Below, one piece after another: positions 1 through 6,942 of a stretch of DNA of 15,114 bases. The translations under genes were made by a program, and so were the position numbers. Position 1 is the stretch's first letter; each line of letters opens with the position of its first letter. The notes beneath the pieces are model-generated. The model had not been told where the DNA came from. It ran no database searches and worked only from the letters and a program-made list of their open reading frames with translations. Origin of the DNA: Erysipelotrichaceae bacterium (GTDB taxonomy: Bacteria; Bacillota_I; Bacilli_A; Erysipelotrichales; Erysipelotrichaceae); contig JAFZBT010000196.1 in assembly GCA_017561615.1 (NCBI GenBank), positions 1-15,114 on the forward strand, read 5' to 3'.

Positions 1-41
1 ACTATCTGAGTATAAAGGTAAACTGTAAATATTACATTCAT
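1..41 (-). CDS. possible 5' end of a gene leaving the left edge
   Basis: On the minus strand a perfect AAGGAGGT ribosome binding site (51-58) is followed after 9 nt by an ATG (41-39), and the frame stays open for 13 codons to the window edge, beginning MNVIFTVYLYTQI. Too little protein is present to name it. The spacer and start codon lie in a small hairpin (CATTCA/TGAATG, loop AAAA, 35-50), and the upstream sequence can fold further (CTTCC/GGAAG at 61-74), so translation may be structurally controlled. A perfect TTGACA box at 116-111 has no -10 partner at normal spacing, so I cannot assign a promoter. The strong ribosome binding site is the only real support. Confidence 0.35.
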   Translation of the reverse strand, partial: MNVIFTVYLYTQI

Positions 42-150
42 TTTTGAATGACCTCCTTCACTTCCTAAAGGAAGCGCGGAGTGAAACGGAGCGCGCGATT
101 TTTTGATTTTTGTCAACCCTTTTTATACATTTTCTTTTTTTCTTCCAGAG

Positions 151-185
151 AAAAAAAAGAGGGCCAAGTTTTCTGCTTGACTCTC
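151..185 (-). terminator. intrinsic terminator after the metallophosphoesterase
   Basis: Read on the minus strand, the arms GAGAGTCAAG (185-176) and CTTGGCCCTC (168-159) pair over ten positions with one A/C mismatch and one G-U, around a 7-nt loop. They are followed by eight uninterrupted T residues (158-151). It sits 35 nt beyond the metallophosphoesterase stop codon and separates that gene from the possible left-edge gene. Confidence 0.8.
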
Positions 186-219
186 TGTTCTGTCATTTTG
201 TTAACTTAATGACGTTGGC

Positions 220-1026
220 TCACGCCTCTTTTTCTTTCTTTAGGTCGACTACCACGATTTCCGGGTAGTTGTTCAGTCTAAACGGAAACAGCGAATTCCC
301 CAGTCCCCGGGAAAGGATCATCGCCGTGCCGTTCATCTCGTGCATGCCGGCACTGTAGCGGGGAAAAACACCCTGCTGAGGTCCGTACAGCCCGCCGATG
401 AAGGGCAGCCGGAACTGACCGCCGTGAACATGTCCGCACAGGACCAGTTCAATGTCATACCGGCTGTAGGAATCGATGTGCTGGGGCTGATGGGAAAGCA
501 GCACGATGTAGTCCTCTTTTTTCGGCGCCAGCCGGTCAAGCTGATCGTCGATGAAGGCTTTCTGCGCCTCGAACCGGCGGCTGCCGCAGACCGAAGCGTC
601 GTCCAGACCGATCAGGGTAATTCCCCGGAAGCGGACAGCTTCGTTTTCCAGATAGACCGTTCCCGTCTGCCTGACCTTTTCCAGGTAATCCCGGTCTCCC
701 AGATATACTTCATGATTCCCGCGGACATAATAACAGGGACAGAGCGCCGTCAGCTGTCTGAGCAGGCTGAGCGTTCTCTTCTGGTTTGGCAGTCTCTTGT
801 CCAGAAGGTCCCCAGTGATGCAGATCAGATCGGGCTTCTGCTCCCTGATCTTTTCCACCAGGCGGCAGTTATCCTTCCCGAAGAGCCCCCAGTGCAGGTC
901 AGAGAGCTGAACGATTCGGATGTCTTCGCTGCACGGCAGAATGAAACGGCTCACCGTCAGGTGATGATTGCTGTAGAAGAGAAAGCCAAGCAGGGCCGCA
1001 GCTGCCGGAATGAACCAGTATTTCAT
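220..1026 (-). CDS. membrane-anchored metallophosphoesterase (YkuE/YaeI-like)
   Basis: A 268-residue calcineurin-like metallophosphoesterase. All family metal-site motifs are present: DLHWG (D43, H45), GDLLD (D73), GNHE (N104, H105), SHQPQ (H179) and GHVHGGQ (H199, H201). An N-terminal hydrophobic segment (about residues 4-18) with no lipobox or obvious cleavage site suggests a signal anchor with the catalytic domain outside. Length and motif spacing match the YkuE/YaeI group; YaeI has been studied as a UDP-diacylglucosamine pyrophosphohydrolase and YkuE as a cell-wall-associated phosphoesterase, so the substrate here is uncertain. There is no ribosome binding site ahead of the ATG; a consensus -10 box lies 6 nt upstream, suggesting a leaderless transcript. 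It is divergent from the DUF4349 lipoprotein gene and ends in a strong terminator, so it is probably monocistronic. Confidence 0.9.
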   Translation of the reverse strand: MKYWFIPAAAALLGFLFYSNHHLTVSRFILPCSEDIRIVQLSDLHWGLFGKDNCRLVEKIREQKPDLICITGDLLDKRLPNQKRTLSLLRQLTALCPCYYVRGNHEVYLGDRDYLEKVRQTGTVYLENEAVRFRGITLIGLDDASVCGSRRFEAQKAFIDDQLDRLAPKKEDYIVLLSHQPQHIDSYSRYDIELVLCGHVHGGQFRLPFIGGLYGPQQGVFPRYSAGMHEMNGTAMILSRGLGNSLFPFRLNNYPEIVVVDLKKEKEA

Positions 1027-1032
1027 GTCTCT

Positions 1033-1061
1033 ATTATATAGGCTTGCCTGCCGTTTGAAAA
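1033..1061 (-). promoter_or_regulatory. promoter of the metallophosphoesterase gene, leaderless configuration
   Basis: On the minus strand there is a perfect TATAAT (1038-1033) with a TTTTCA -35 box (1061-1056, 4 of 6 matches) at 17-nt spacing. Only 6 nt (GAGAC plus one preceding A) separate the -10 box from the ATG at 1026, which puts the expected transcription start at or next to the A of the start codon. No Shine-Dalgarno sequence is present. Confidence 0.6.
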
Positions 1062-1125
1062 ATCTGCCTTTTTTCGGACACTTTGGTCTCCTTGCTCGTT
1101 ATTAGAGTAGAAGAGGTACAGAACA

Positions 1126-2076
1126 ATGAAAAACATCAGGAAAATTATCGTAATAATCATGGTCCTGCTGCTGTGCGGCTGCGCTGGCGGCAAGATGGCA
1201 GAAGACCGTAAGACAACCGGCTTATATGAAGACGGCTACGCCTATAACAGCGACATCGTGAACGATTCCGGAACCGGCTTCAAGCCCGGCAGTTCAGCTG
1301 ATACTCAAGCTCCGGACGTTACCGCAACGGGAACGGAATCCCTGCCCAGCAAGATCATCGTCAAGGCCGGACTGGAAATGGAAAGCAGCGATCTGAACAA
1401 GACCGTTGAACAGATCAACGCCGCCATCGCCAAAGTCGGCGGCTACGTTCAGAGTTCCAAGGTCTACGCTAACGATTATTCCTACTATCACAGCCGTTCC
1501 GCTCACATTGTCGTCCGCGTTCCGGCCGACAGATATGAGGAATTCATGGCTGCCACCGAAGAATACGGCAATATCATTTCCGTAAATACGTCTGCCGACG
1601 ACATCACCACTGCCTACTATGACCTGGCTGCCCGTCTGGAATCTCTGAAGACCCAGAGAGAAAGAGTGATGGAATTCTACAAGCAGGCCAAGAACATTGA
1701 AGAACTGATCATGATCGAACAGCGCCTTACGGAGATCGACAGTGAGATCGCGGCCAAGGAGATCACCATGAAGAACTATGACCTGCTTACCGCTTACAGC
1801 ACCGTGACCTTTGACATCACGGAAGTCAGCAAGTTCACGGAGACGGAAGACACTTTCTTCACCAGACTGAAGAATACGGTCGTCGATTCCTTCACCGGAT
1901 TCATGTATTTCCTGGAAGAAGCCCTGTTCTTCGTGATCAACAGTTTCTGGTACGTCCTGCTGCTCATCGGCGTCATCTTTGTGGTCAGCTGGCTGAACAG
2001 AAAGTTCCACTTCCTGAAGAAGCCAGTCATCAGAAGAAGAAAAAACGGCGGGGAAGACGAAGAACACCTTTCCTGA
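1126..2076 (+). CDS. DUF4349 domain lipoprotein
   Basis: A 316-residue lipoprotein. Residues 1-18 form a signal peptide ending in the lipobox LCGC, with C19 as the lipidated cysteine. A low-complexity linker (about 20-75) leads to a DUF4349 domain (about 76-235): a predicted alpha/beta part containing VGGYVQSSKV and VRVPADRYEEF, then a helical, probably coiled-coil stretch (about 165-210), then a return strand (STVTFDI). A C-terminal membrane segment (about 268-289) is followed by a basic tail, so the protein is probably fixed to the membrane at both ends with the domain outside. DUF4349 proteins are widespread and of unknown function. The start is supported by AGAGG about 10 nt upstream. Its own terminator follows. 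The upstream sequence TAGAGTAGAA (1103-1112) also occurs at the predicted met leader promoter and may be a -10 region, but no good -35 box accompanies it here. Confidence 0.88.
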   Translation: MKNIRKIIVIIMVLLLCGCAGGKMAEDRKTTGLYEDGYAYNSDIVNDSGTGFKPGSSADTQAPDVTATGTESLPSKIIVKAGLEMESSDLNKTVEQINAAIAKVGGYVQSSKVYANDYSYYHSRSAHIVVRVPADRYEEFMAATEEYGNIISVNTSADDITTAYYDLAARLESLKTQRERVMEFYKQAKNIEELIMIEQRLTEIDSEIAAKEITMKNYDLLTAYSTVTFDITEVSKFTETEDTFFTRLKNTVVDSFTGFMYFLEEALFFVINSFWYVLLLIGVIFVVSWLNRKFHFLKKPVIRRRKNGGEDEEHLS

Positions 2077-2097
2077 GCATCCCTCCGACACTCTCAA

Positions 2098-2135
2098 AGG
2101 ACAGGATCCATTCCTGCCCTTTTTTGTTTTTGCAT
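2098..2135 (+). terminator. intrinsic terminator after the DUF4349 gene
   Basis: Arms AGGACAGGA (2098-2106) and TCCTGCCCT (2112-2120) pair over nine positions with one A/C mismatch around a 5-nt loop. A long T-rich tract (TTTTTTG then TTTTT) follows. Confidence 0.75.
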
Positions 2136-2157
2136 ATTGGGAATCGTAATGTATAAT
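2129..2157 (+). promoter_or_regulatory. promoter of the prfA-prmC-DUF4236 operon
   Basis: A perfect TATAAT at 2152-2157 is preceded at 17 nt by TTTGCA (2129-2134), or at 16 nt by TTGCAT. The predicted transcript starts near 2164, which leaves a very short 5' UTR holding just the GAGGTGG ribosome binding site (2166-2172). The promoter overlaps the T tract of the preceding terminator. Confidence 0.6.
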
Positions 2158-2177
2158 TTTATGGTGAGGTGGATGTT

Positions 2178-3248
2178 ATGGACAAGATGTTAGCCAGACT
2201 TAAGAACATGGCCGAAAGGTATGACGAGATCAATGATACGCTGATCAACACGCCTTCCTTTGCCGACGCCCGGGAATATGCCCGATTAAGCAAGGAGCAG
2301 TCCTCCCTGCAGGCCCCTGTGGAAGCCTACCGGCAGCTGCTGGACGTCATGCAGCAGATCGAAGATGCCAGGGAACTGCTGAAGGATCATGAACTGCATG
2401 AAATGGCGGAAATGGAGCTTGCTGAACTGCAGCCCAGAGAGCAGGAACTGCTGGACCGTCTGGAAGTACTGCTGATCGAAAAGGATCCCAACGACGAGTG
2501 CAACGCCATCTTCGAGATCCGCGGCGCTGCCGGCGGCGACGAAGGCAATATCTTTGCCGGTGACCTTTACCGCATGTATGTCCGCTATGCCGAATCCAAG
2601 GGCTGGAAGATCGAGACCTACTACGCCGAAGAATGCGAAGCCGGCGGCTTTTCCAACATCTCCTTCATCATCAAGGGCAAGGAAGTCTACCGGGAAATGA
2701 AGTTTGAATCCGGCGCTCACCGGGTTCAGAGAGTCCCGAAGACCGAATCAGCCGGCCGCATCCACACCTCAACCGCTACCGTTCTGGTCCTGCCGGAAGT
2801 CGACAACGTCGATTACCAGATCAACGAGGAAGACCTCATCTTTGAGACTCACCGCGCTTCCGGAGCCGGCGGTCAGCACATCAACAAGACCGACTCGGCT
2901 GTCCGCATCACCCACATTCCTACCGGCATTACCGTTAACTGCCAGGACGGCCGCAGCCAGATCCAGAACCGCGAACAGGCCCTCAAGATCATTACCGCCC
3001 GGGTCTTTGACGAATACAAGCGCAAGGAAGAAGCGGAAAAGGGCGAAGTGCGCCGCAGCAAGATCGGCACCGGCGACCGCAGCGAAAAGATCAGAACCTA
3101 CAATTACCCGCAGAACCGGGTAACCGACCACCGCATCAACTTTACCGTTCAGCAGCTGGACCGCGTCATGGAAGGCAAGCTGGATGACATCATAAACGCG
3201 CTTCTGGAAGCTGACCAGAAGGCCAGAATTGCCGGGGAAAGCATGTAA
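2178..3248 (+). CDS. prfA: peptide chain release factor 1
   Basis: A 356-residue class I release factor (RF1) that reads UAA and UAG stop codons and triggers peptide release on the ribosome. The catalytic GGQ lies at 231-233 inside the conserved stretch RASGAGGQHINKTDSAVR; the stop-codon recognition loop is RVPKTES, with the RF1-type PxT tripeptide as PKT (187-189). The N-terminal helical domain covers about 1-100, and the full length matches the family. I start at ATG 2178, 5 nt after GAGGTGG; an in-frame GTG at 2169 would lie inside that ribosome binding site. The stop codon overlaps the prmC start (TAATG), the classic RF1/methylase coupling. Confidence 0.97.
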   Translation: MDKMLARLKNMAERYDEINDTLINTPSFADAREYARLSKEQSSLQAPVEAYRQLLDVMQQIEDARELLKDHELHEMAEMELAELQPREQELLDRLEVLLIEKDPNDECNAIFEIRGAAGGDEGNIFAGDLYRMYVRYAESKGWKIETYYAEECEAGGFSNISFIIKGKEVYREMKFESGAHRVQRVPKTESAGRIHTSTATVLVLPEVDNVDYQINEEDLIFETHRASGAGGQHINKTDSAVRITHIPTGITVNCQDGRSQIQNREQALKIITARVFDEYKRKEEAEKGEVRRSKIGTGDRSEKIRTYNYPQNRVTDHRINFTVQQLDRVMEGKLDDIINALLEADQKARIAGESM

Positions 3249-4102
3249 TGAGCTCCTATCGACAGGTACTGAAAACCGCCATTGAGCGCATCGAGGAAAA
3301 GGAACTGTCCGGGGAAACCGCCCAGATCCTTTTACTGGAGCAGTGCGGTCTTTCCAACACCGAACTTTACCTTAAATACGACGAGGAAATCGATGAAGAT
3401 TCTCTGGCCGCCTTTAATGACGGCATTGAACGGCTTCTGAAAAACGAACCGCTGCAGTACATCCTGGGCTTCCAGCGCTTTTACGGCTACCAGATCAAGG
3501 TAAACGAAAACTGCCTGATTCCCCGCTATGAAACCGAAGAGCTGGTGGCTAATGTACTGGCCGACAGCGATTTCTTCTTCTCTGATCGGGAAAGCATTGA
3601 CATCGCTGATGTCGGCACCGGTTCCGGCGCCATCGCGATCGCCCTGAAGAAGGAGGAAAGCCGCTTCAACATGTACGCCACCGACATTTCCCAGGCAGCG
3701 CTCGATCTGGCTGAGGAAAACTGCCGGCTGAACGGCTGTGAGATGCAGCTTCTGCAGGGAGACATGCTGCAGCCGTTAATTGATCGGGGAATCCGGCTGG
3801 ACATCCTCGTCAGCAATCCTCCCTACATTCCGGCCAGTCAGCCGATGCAGGAAAGCGTCGTCGACTATGAACCGCACGTTGCCCTCTTCGGCGGCGAGGA
3901 CGGCCTGTACTTCTACCGCCGCATCTTCTCCGATACCCTCAAGGTCATCAAGGAACACAGTTTCATGGCCTTCGAGATCGGCTATGATGAAAAGCACGCG
4001 CTGCTGGCGCTGTGCAAGGAATATTTCCCCGATGATAAGTATGAGGTCCTGAAGGACATCAACGGCAAGAACCGCATGCTGTTTGTCTACCACAATCTGT
4101 AA
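3248..4102 (+). CDS. prmC: release factor glutamine N5-methyltransferase
   Basis: A 284-residue SAM-dependent methylase (PrmC/HemK) that methylates the glutamine of the release factor GGQ motif. The N-terminal helical recognition domain (about 1-85) contains the typical EPLQYILGFQRFYG segment. The methyltransferase core carries the SAM-binding motif DVGTGSGAIA (121-130) and the substrate-glutamine motif NPPY (190-193), plus LIPRYETEELV, all diagnostic of PrmC. The ATG overlaps the prfA stop by one base, so translation is coupled to production of its own substrate. The next gene starts 13 nt downstream. The Sua5/TsaC gene often found after prmC in Bacillota is not present here. Confidence 0.96.
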   Translation: MSSYRQVLKTAIERIEEKELSGETAQILLLEQCGLSNTELYLKYDEEIDEDSLAAFNDGIERLLKNEPLQYILGFQRFYGYQIKVNENCLIPRYETEELVANVLADSDFFFSDRESIDIADVGTGSGAIAIALKKEESRFNMYATDISQAALDLAEENCRLNGCEMQLLQGDMLQPLIDRGIRLDILVSNPPYIPASQPMQESVVDYEPHVALFGGEDGLYFYRRIFSDTLKVIKEHSFMAFEIGYDEKHALLALCKEYFPDDKYEVLKDINGKNRMLFVYHNL

Positions 4103-4115
4103 ACGAGGTGATTTC

Positions 4116-5213
4116 ATGGGTTTAAGATTTCGCAAGACCATAAAGCTGATGAAAGGCCTGCGCCTTAACGTTTCTTCCCACGGCGTTTCCGTCACCGTCG
4201 GCAAGAGCCCTCTGTCCTTTACCTTGGGCAAAAGCGGCGTCTACGGTACCGCCTCCATTCCCAAGACCGGCCTGTCCTACCGTCAGAAACTGGTCGGCAG
4301 CAGCTATCTCAAGTCTCTCAATCCGAAGCTGACCAGCAGCCAGATCGCTGAAAACCGGGCTACCGTGGAAAACTATCAGAAGTCTCAGGACATTGCCCTG
4401 AATCTTCACAGATACTCTTCCAACGTCGCAACCAGAGAGCAGTTCGACGCTCATCTGCTGGACGTTGCCGATCCCGGCATGCACGACATGCTGGAAAAAT
4501 CCATTGAAGGCGATCCGCAGACCCTGGACACCATGATCGAAGGTTTCCTGGCTTCCCTGCAGCTTCCCTATGAAGCTTCAATGAACTATGAACTTGACGG
4601 TGAGGTCATGTACGCTGACCTCGACCTTCCTGAGATCGAAGATCTTGACGCCAGCTATCCCTCGCTTTCGCTTTCCAGCGAAGTCATGACCAAGAAGAAA
4701 ACGGTCACGACTCTGCGTCAGGAATATGCCCGGATCGTGGAGACTCTGCCGATCTATCTGGCAGCGGAGATCTTCAACCTCTCCCCGGCCATCCGCACCA
4801 TCGTCATGTCCGCCAGAACGCAGAAGCGCAACAAGGACGGCGATCCCGTCGACAGTTACCTGCTGTCAGTCAAGTTCACCCGCGACATCTTCGAGGTCAC
4901 TGACCTGCAGAAGATCGACAACCCCTACGAATTCATCAACCGCTTCGTCAATCGGATCAATGTTTCCAGCAATTACTCCTTCAAGGCCATAACGCCTTAT
5001 CAGAAGGACGACCAGCCGGTCACTCTCGAGCAGGCCATCAGTACCAGCGAAGCCTCAGCCGCTTACGTTCAGGATGCCGTTGAAGGCCTGAAGTCTCTGG
5101 GATATAAGAGCGCTGAGATCAACCGGATCCTTCCCCAGCTCAGGGAAAAGGAATACCAGGCCGTTGACGAATGCCTCAAGGAAGCCCTCAGGCTGCTGAA
5201 CTGCGGCAAATAG
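4116..5213 (+). CDS. DUF4236 protein with RuvA-C-like C-terminal tail
   Basis: A 365-residue protein. Residues 1-60 match DUF4236, a short N-terminal module seen on many uncharacterised bacterial proteins: MGLRFRKTIKL, then repeated small-residue strands (VSVTVGKSPLSFTLGKSGVYG) and the usual GLSYR ending. The middle (about 70-300) is unrecognised and partly acidic (YADLDLPEIEDLDASYP). The last 49 residues (317-365) resemble the RuvA C-terminal domain, with DAVEGLKSLGYKSAEINRIL and a later LKEALRLL. No signal peptide or membrane segment is visible, so it is probably cytoplasmic. I choose ATG 4116, 5 nt after GAGGTG; an in-frame ATG at 4083 would overlap prmC and lacks a ribosome binding site. 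It is third in the prfA-prmC operon. No function can be stated. Confidence 0.8.
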   Translation: MGLRFRKTIKLMKGLRLNVSSHGVSVTVGKSPLSFTLGKSGVYGTASIPKTGLSYRQKLVGSSYLKSLNPKLTSSQIAENRATVENYQKSQDIALNLHRYSSNVATREQFDAHLLDVADPGMHDMLEKSIEGDPQTLDTMIEGFLASLQLPYEASMNYELDGEVMYADLDLPEIEDLDASYPSLSLSSEVMTKKKTVTTLRQEYARIVETLPIYLAAEIFNLSPAIRTIVMSARTQKRNKDGDPVDSYLLSVKFTRDIFEVTDLQKIDNPYEFINRFVNRINVSSNYSFKAITPYQKDDQPVTLEQAISTSEASAAYVQDAVEGLKSLGYKSAEINRILPQLREKEYQAVDECLKEALRLLNCGK

Positions 5214-5219
5214 AAAACG

Positions 5220-5250
5220 AAAGCCCCAATTATATTTGGGGCTTTTTCTT
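5220..5250. terminator. bidirectional terminator between convergent operons
   Basis: A perfect 10-bp stem AAAGCCCCAA (5220-5229) / TTGGGGCTTT (5236-5245) with a 6-nt loop. On the plus strand it is followed by further T residues (TTTTTCTTT), terminating the prfA operon. On the minus strand the tail reads TTTCGTTTTC, terminating metQNI. It lies 6 nt after the DUF4236 stop and 5 nt after the metI stop. Confidence 0.9.
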
Positions 5251-5942
5251 TACTTTCTCAGCCGGTGATCCAGAGCGGCTGCCAGCCTGGTTCCGGTCGT
5301 CTGAATGATCTGGACCAGCATGATCAGCAGGATGACCGCAAAGATCATGATCAGGTACTTGTAGCGGTAATAGCCGTAGGTGATCGCGATCTTTCCCAGT
5401 CCGCCGCCGCCGATGGCGCCGGAAGTGGCGGTATAGCCCAGGATGGTCGTCAGCGCAATGGTGATGTTGGCGACCAGCGAGGGGACGCTTTCGGGAATCA
5501 GCACCCTGGTAACGATCTGCCAGCTGTCCGCTCCGGCGCTCTGCGCCATCTCGATGACATTGGGATCTACTTCCCTTAAGCTGCTTTCCACCAGGCGGGC
5601 GATGAACGGGAAGGACGCTACCGTCAGCGGGACGATGGAAGCGGCCGTGCCGACTGCCGTGCCCATGATCAGGCGGGTCAGCGGGAAGACGACGATGATG
5701 ACGATCAGGAAGGGAACCGATCTCAGCAGGTTGATGATTACGTTGAGAATCTTCATCAGCCAGCCGGGCAGCGGTCTGATGCCGTCCTTATCGCCGGTCA
5801 CCAGCAGTACGCCCAGCGGCAATCCGATGATGACCGCAAACAGGGTCGCCAGGAAGGTAACATAGACTGTCTCCCAGACAGCCAGCGGAAACTGCGTGCG
5901 CACGATTTCCCAGGCTTCGCTTAATTCACTGAAATCAGCCAT
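5250..5942 (-). CDS. metI: methionine ABC transporter permease
   Basis: A 230-residue inner-membrane permease of the MetI family, the channel subunit of the MetNI importer for methionine. Five hydrophobic segments are visible: about 20-46, 58-88, 92-115, 145-170 and 193-215. The cytoplasmic coupling helix that docks on the ATPase carries the EAA-type motif EMAQSAGADSWQIVTRVLIP (about 132-151); the glycine-rich GAIGGGGLGKIAI segment is also typical. The start overlaps the metN stop by 8 nt (ATGGCTGA), and a strong AGGAGGTGG ribosome binding site lies inside the end of metN. It is the last gene of metQ-metN-metI, ending at the bidirectional terminator. Confidence 0.95.
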   Translation of the reverse strand: MADFSELSEAWEIVRTQFPLAVWETVYVTFLATLFAVIIGLPLGVLLVTGDKDGIRPLPGWLMKILNVIINLLRSVPFLIVIIVVFPLTRLIMGTAVGTAASIVPLTVASFPFIARLVESSLREVDPNVIEMAQSAGADSWQIVTRVLIPESVPSLVANITIALTTILGYTATSGAIGGGGLGKIAITYGYYRYKYLIMIFAVILLIMLVQIIQTTGTRLAAALDHRLRK

Positions 5943-6939
5943 TGTTCTCCACCTCCTGAACCGTGATCCCGGCGCTTTCCGTCAGGAAAGTCCGGGCTTT
6001 TTCAAACTGGCTTTCCTCAATCCCCAGCAGCATGGATCCGTACACCCGGCCGTTGATCGTCCGGGTCGAGGCATAGGCAATGTTAGCCAGAATGCCGTGG
6101 CGGGACGCCATGGTCGCGATCAGCGGTTCGCTGGTAGCTTCGCCGCCGTTGAAGACAACCCTTATCAGCTTCTGTCCGTCCACGGAGATGGCGCTTTCCT
6201 GGCTGCTCTCCGGATAGACCAGAGCGCGGGCCGCCCGGGTCCGGGGCTGAGCGAAGACTTCGCCCACCGCTCCCTGCTCCACGACTTCGCCGTTGTCCAG
6301 AATGGCGACGTTATTGCAGATGCTCTCCACGACGCTCATCTGATGGGTGATGACGATGACGGTGATGTGCAGCTTTTCGTTGATGTCCCTGATCAGTTCC
6401 AGAATTGAGTTGGTCGTATTGGGGTCCAGGGCGCTGGTCGGCTCGTCGCACAGCAGCACCTTCGGATCGGTTGCCAGGGCGCGGGCAATGGCCACGCGCT
6501 GCTGCTGACCGCCGGAAAGCTGGGCCGGATAGGCATCAGCCTTATCCTGCAGGCCAACCAGCTTCAGCAGTTCCGCCGCCTTTTCCTGTGCCTTTCTGGT
6601 CTTTACGCCGGCGATCTCCAGCGGAAAGCAGACGTTCTGCAGCGCCGTTTTCTGCATCAGCAGATTGAAGCCCTGAAAGACCATGGCGATCCGGCTTCTG
6701 ACCTTGCGCAGTTCCCTTTTGTTCAGCAGCGACAGGTCGGTGTCATCGATGAACACCGTCCCTTCCGTCGGCCTTTCCAGCATGTTGATGCAGCGCACCA
6801 GCGTGCTCTTGCCGGCGCCGGACATGCCGATGATGCCGAAGATGTCTCCGTCCTCAATGTTGATGTTGATGTTGCGGAGCGCTTCGACGTTTCCCTGTGA
6901 ACTGACAAAGGTCTTTGATAAACCTACCAGTCTGATCAT
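5935..6939 (-). CDS. metN: methionine ABC transporter ATP-binding protein
   Basis: A 334-residue MetN ATPase that powers methionine import through MetI. The nucleotide-binding domain has the Walker A GMSGAGKSTL (about 38-47), a Q-loop MVFQGF, the signature LSGGQQQRVAIARALA, Walker B VLLCDEPTSALD and the H-loop VVITHQM. The last 80 residues or so (starting AISVDGQKLIRVVFNGG) form an NIL domain, which in MetN proteins binds cytoplasmic methionine and inhibits transport, so feedback on activity is expected in addition to attenuation of the mRNA. The start is 3 nt after the metQ stop (TAA AGC ATG) with only a weak AAGGG upstream, implying translational coupling to metQ. Confidence 0.96.
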   Translation of the reverse strand: MIRLVGLSKTFVSSQGNVEALRNININIEDGDIFGIIGMSGAGKSTLVRCINMLERPTEGTVFIDDTDLSLLNKRELRKVRSRIAMVFQGFNLLMQKTALQNVCFPLEIAGVKTRKAQEKAAELLKLVGLQDKADAYPAQLSGGQQQRVAIARALATDPKVLLCDEPTSALDPNTTNSILELIRDINEKLHITVIVITHQMSVVESICNNVAILDNGEVVEQGAVGEVFAQPRTRAARALVYPESSQESAISVDGQKLIRVVFNGGEATSEPLIATMASRHGILANIAYASTRTINGRVYGSMLLGIEESQFEKARTFLTESAGITVQEVENNG

Positions 6940-6942
6940 GCT

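Noticed and set aside
111..116. Perfect TTGACA (minus strand) as a promoter for the left-edge gene
   Set aside because: The position 17 nt downstream is CGCTCC, with no -10-like sequence at 15-19 nt spacing.
340..1041. Long open frame on the plus strand opposite the metallophosphoesterase
   Set aside because: It is an antisense shadow with no family motif; the minus-strand protein contains all catalytic motifs. The same holds for long antisense frames opposite prfA (2286-2720), metN (5896-6408), ychF (9921-10694), the ABC ATPase (12992-13576) and the exporter (14420-14902).
2169..2177. GTG start for prfA at 2169
   Set aside because: It lies inside the ribosome binding site GAGGTGG that serves the ATG at 2178; starting at 2178 gives the usual RF1 N-terminus and length.
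4083..4115. Upstream ATG start for the DUF4236 gene at 4083
   Set aside because: It overlaps prmC by 20 nt without a ribosome binding site, while ATG 4116 has GAGGTG at 5 nt and gives the canonical MGLRFRK beginning.
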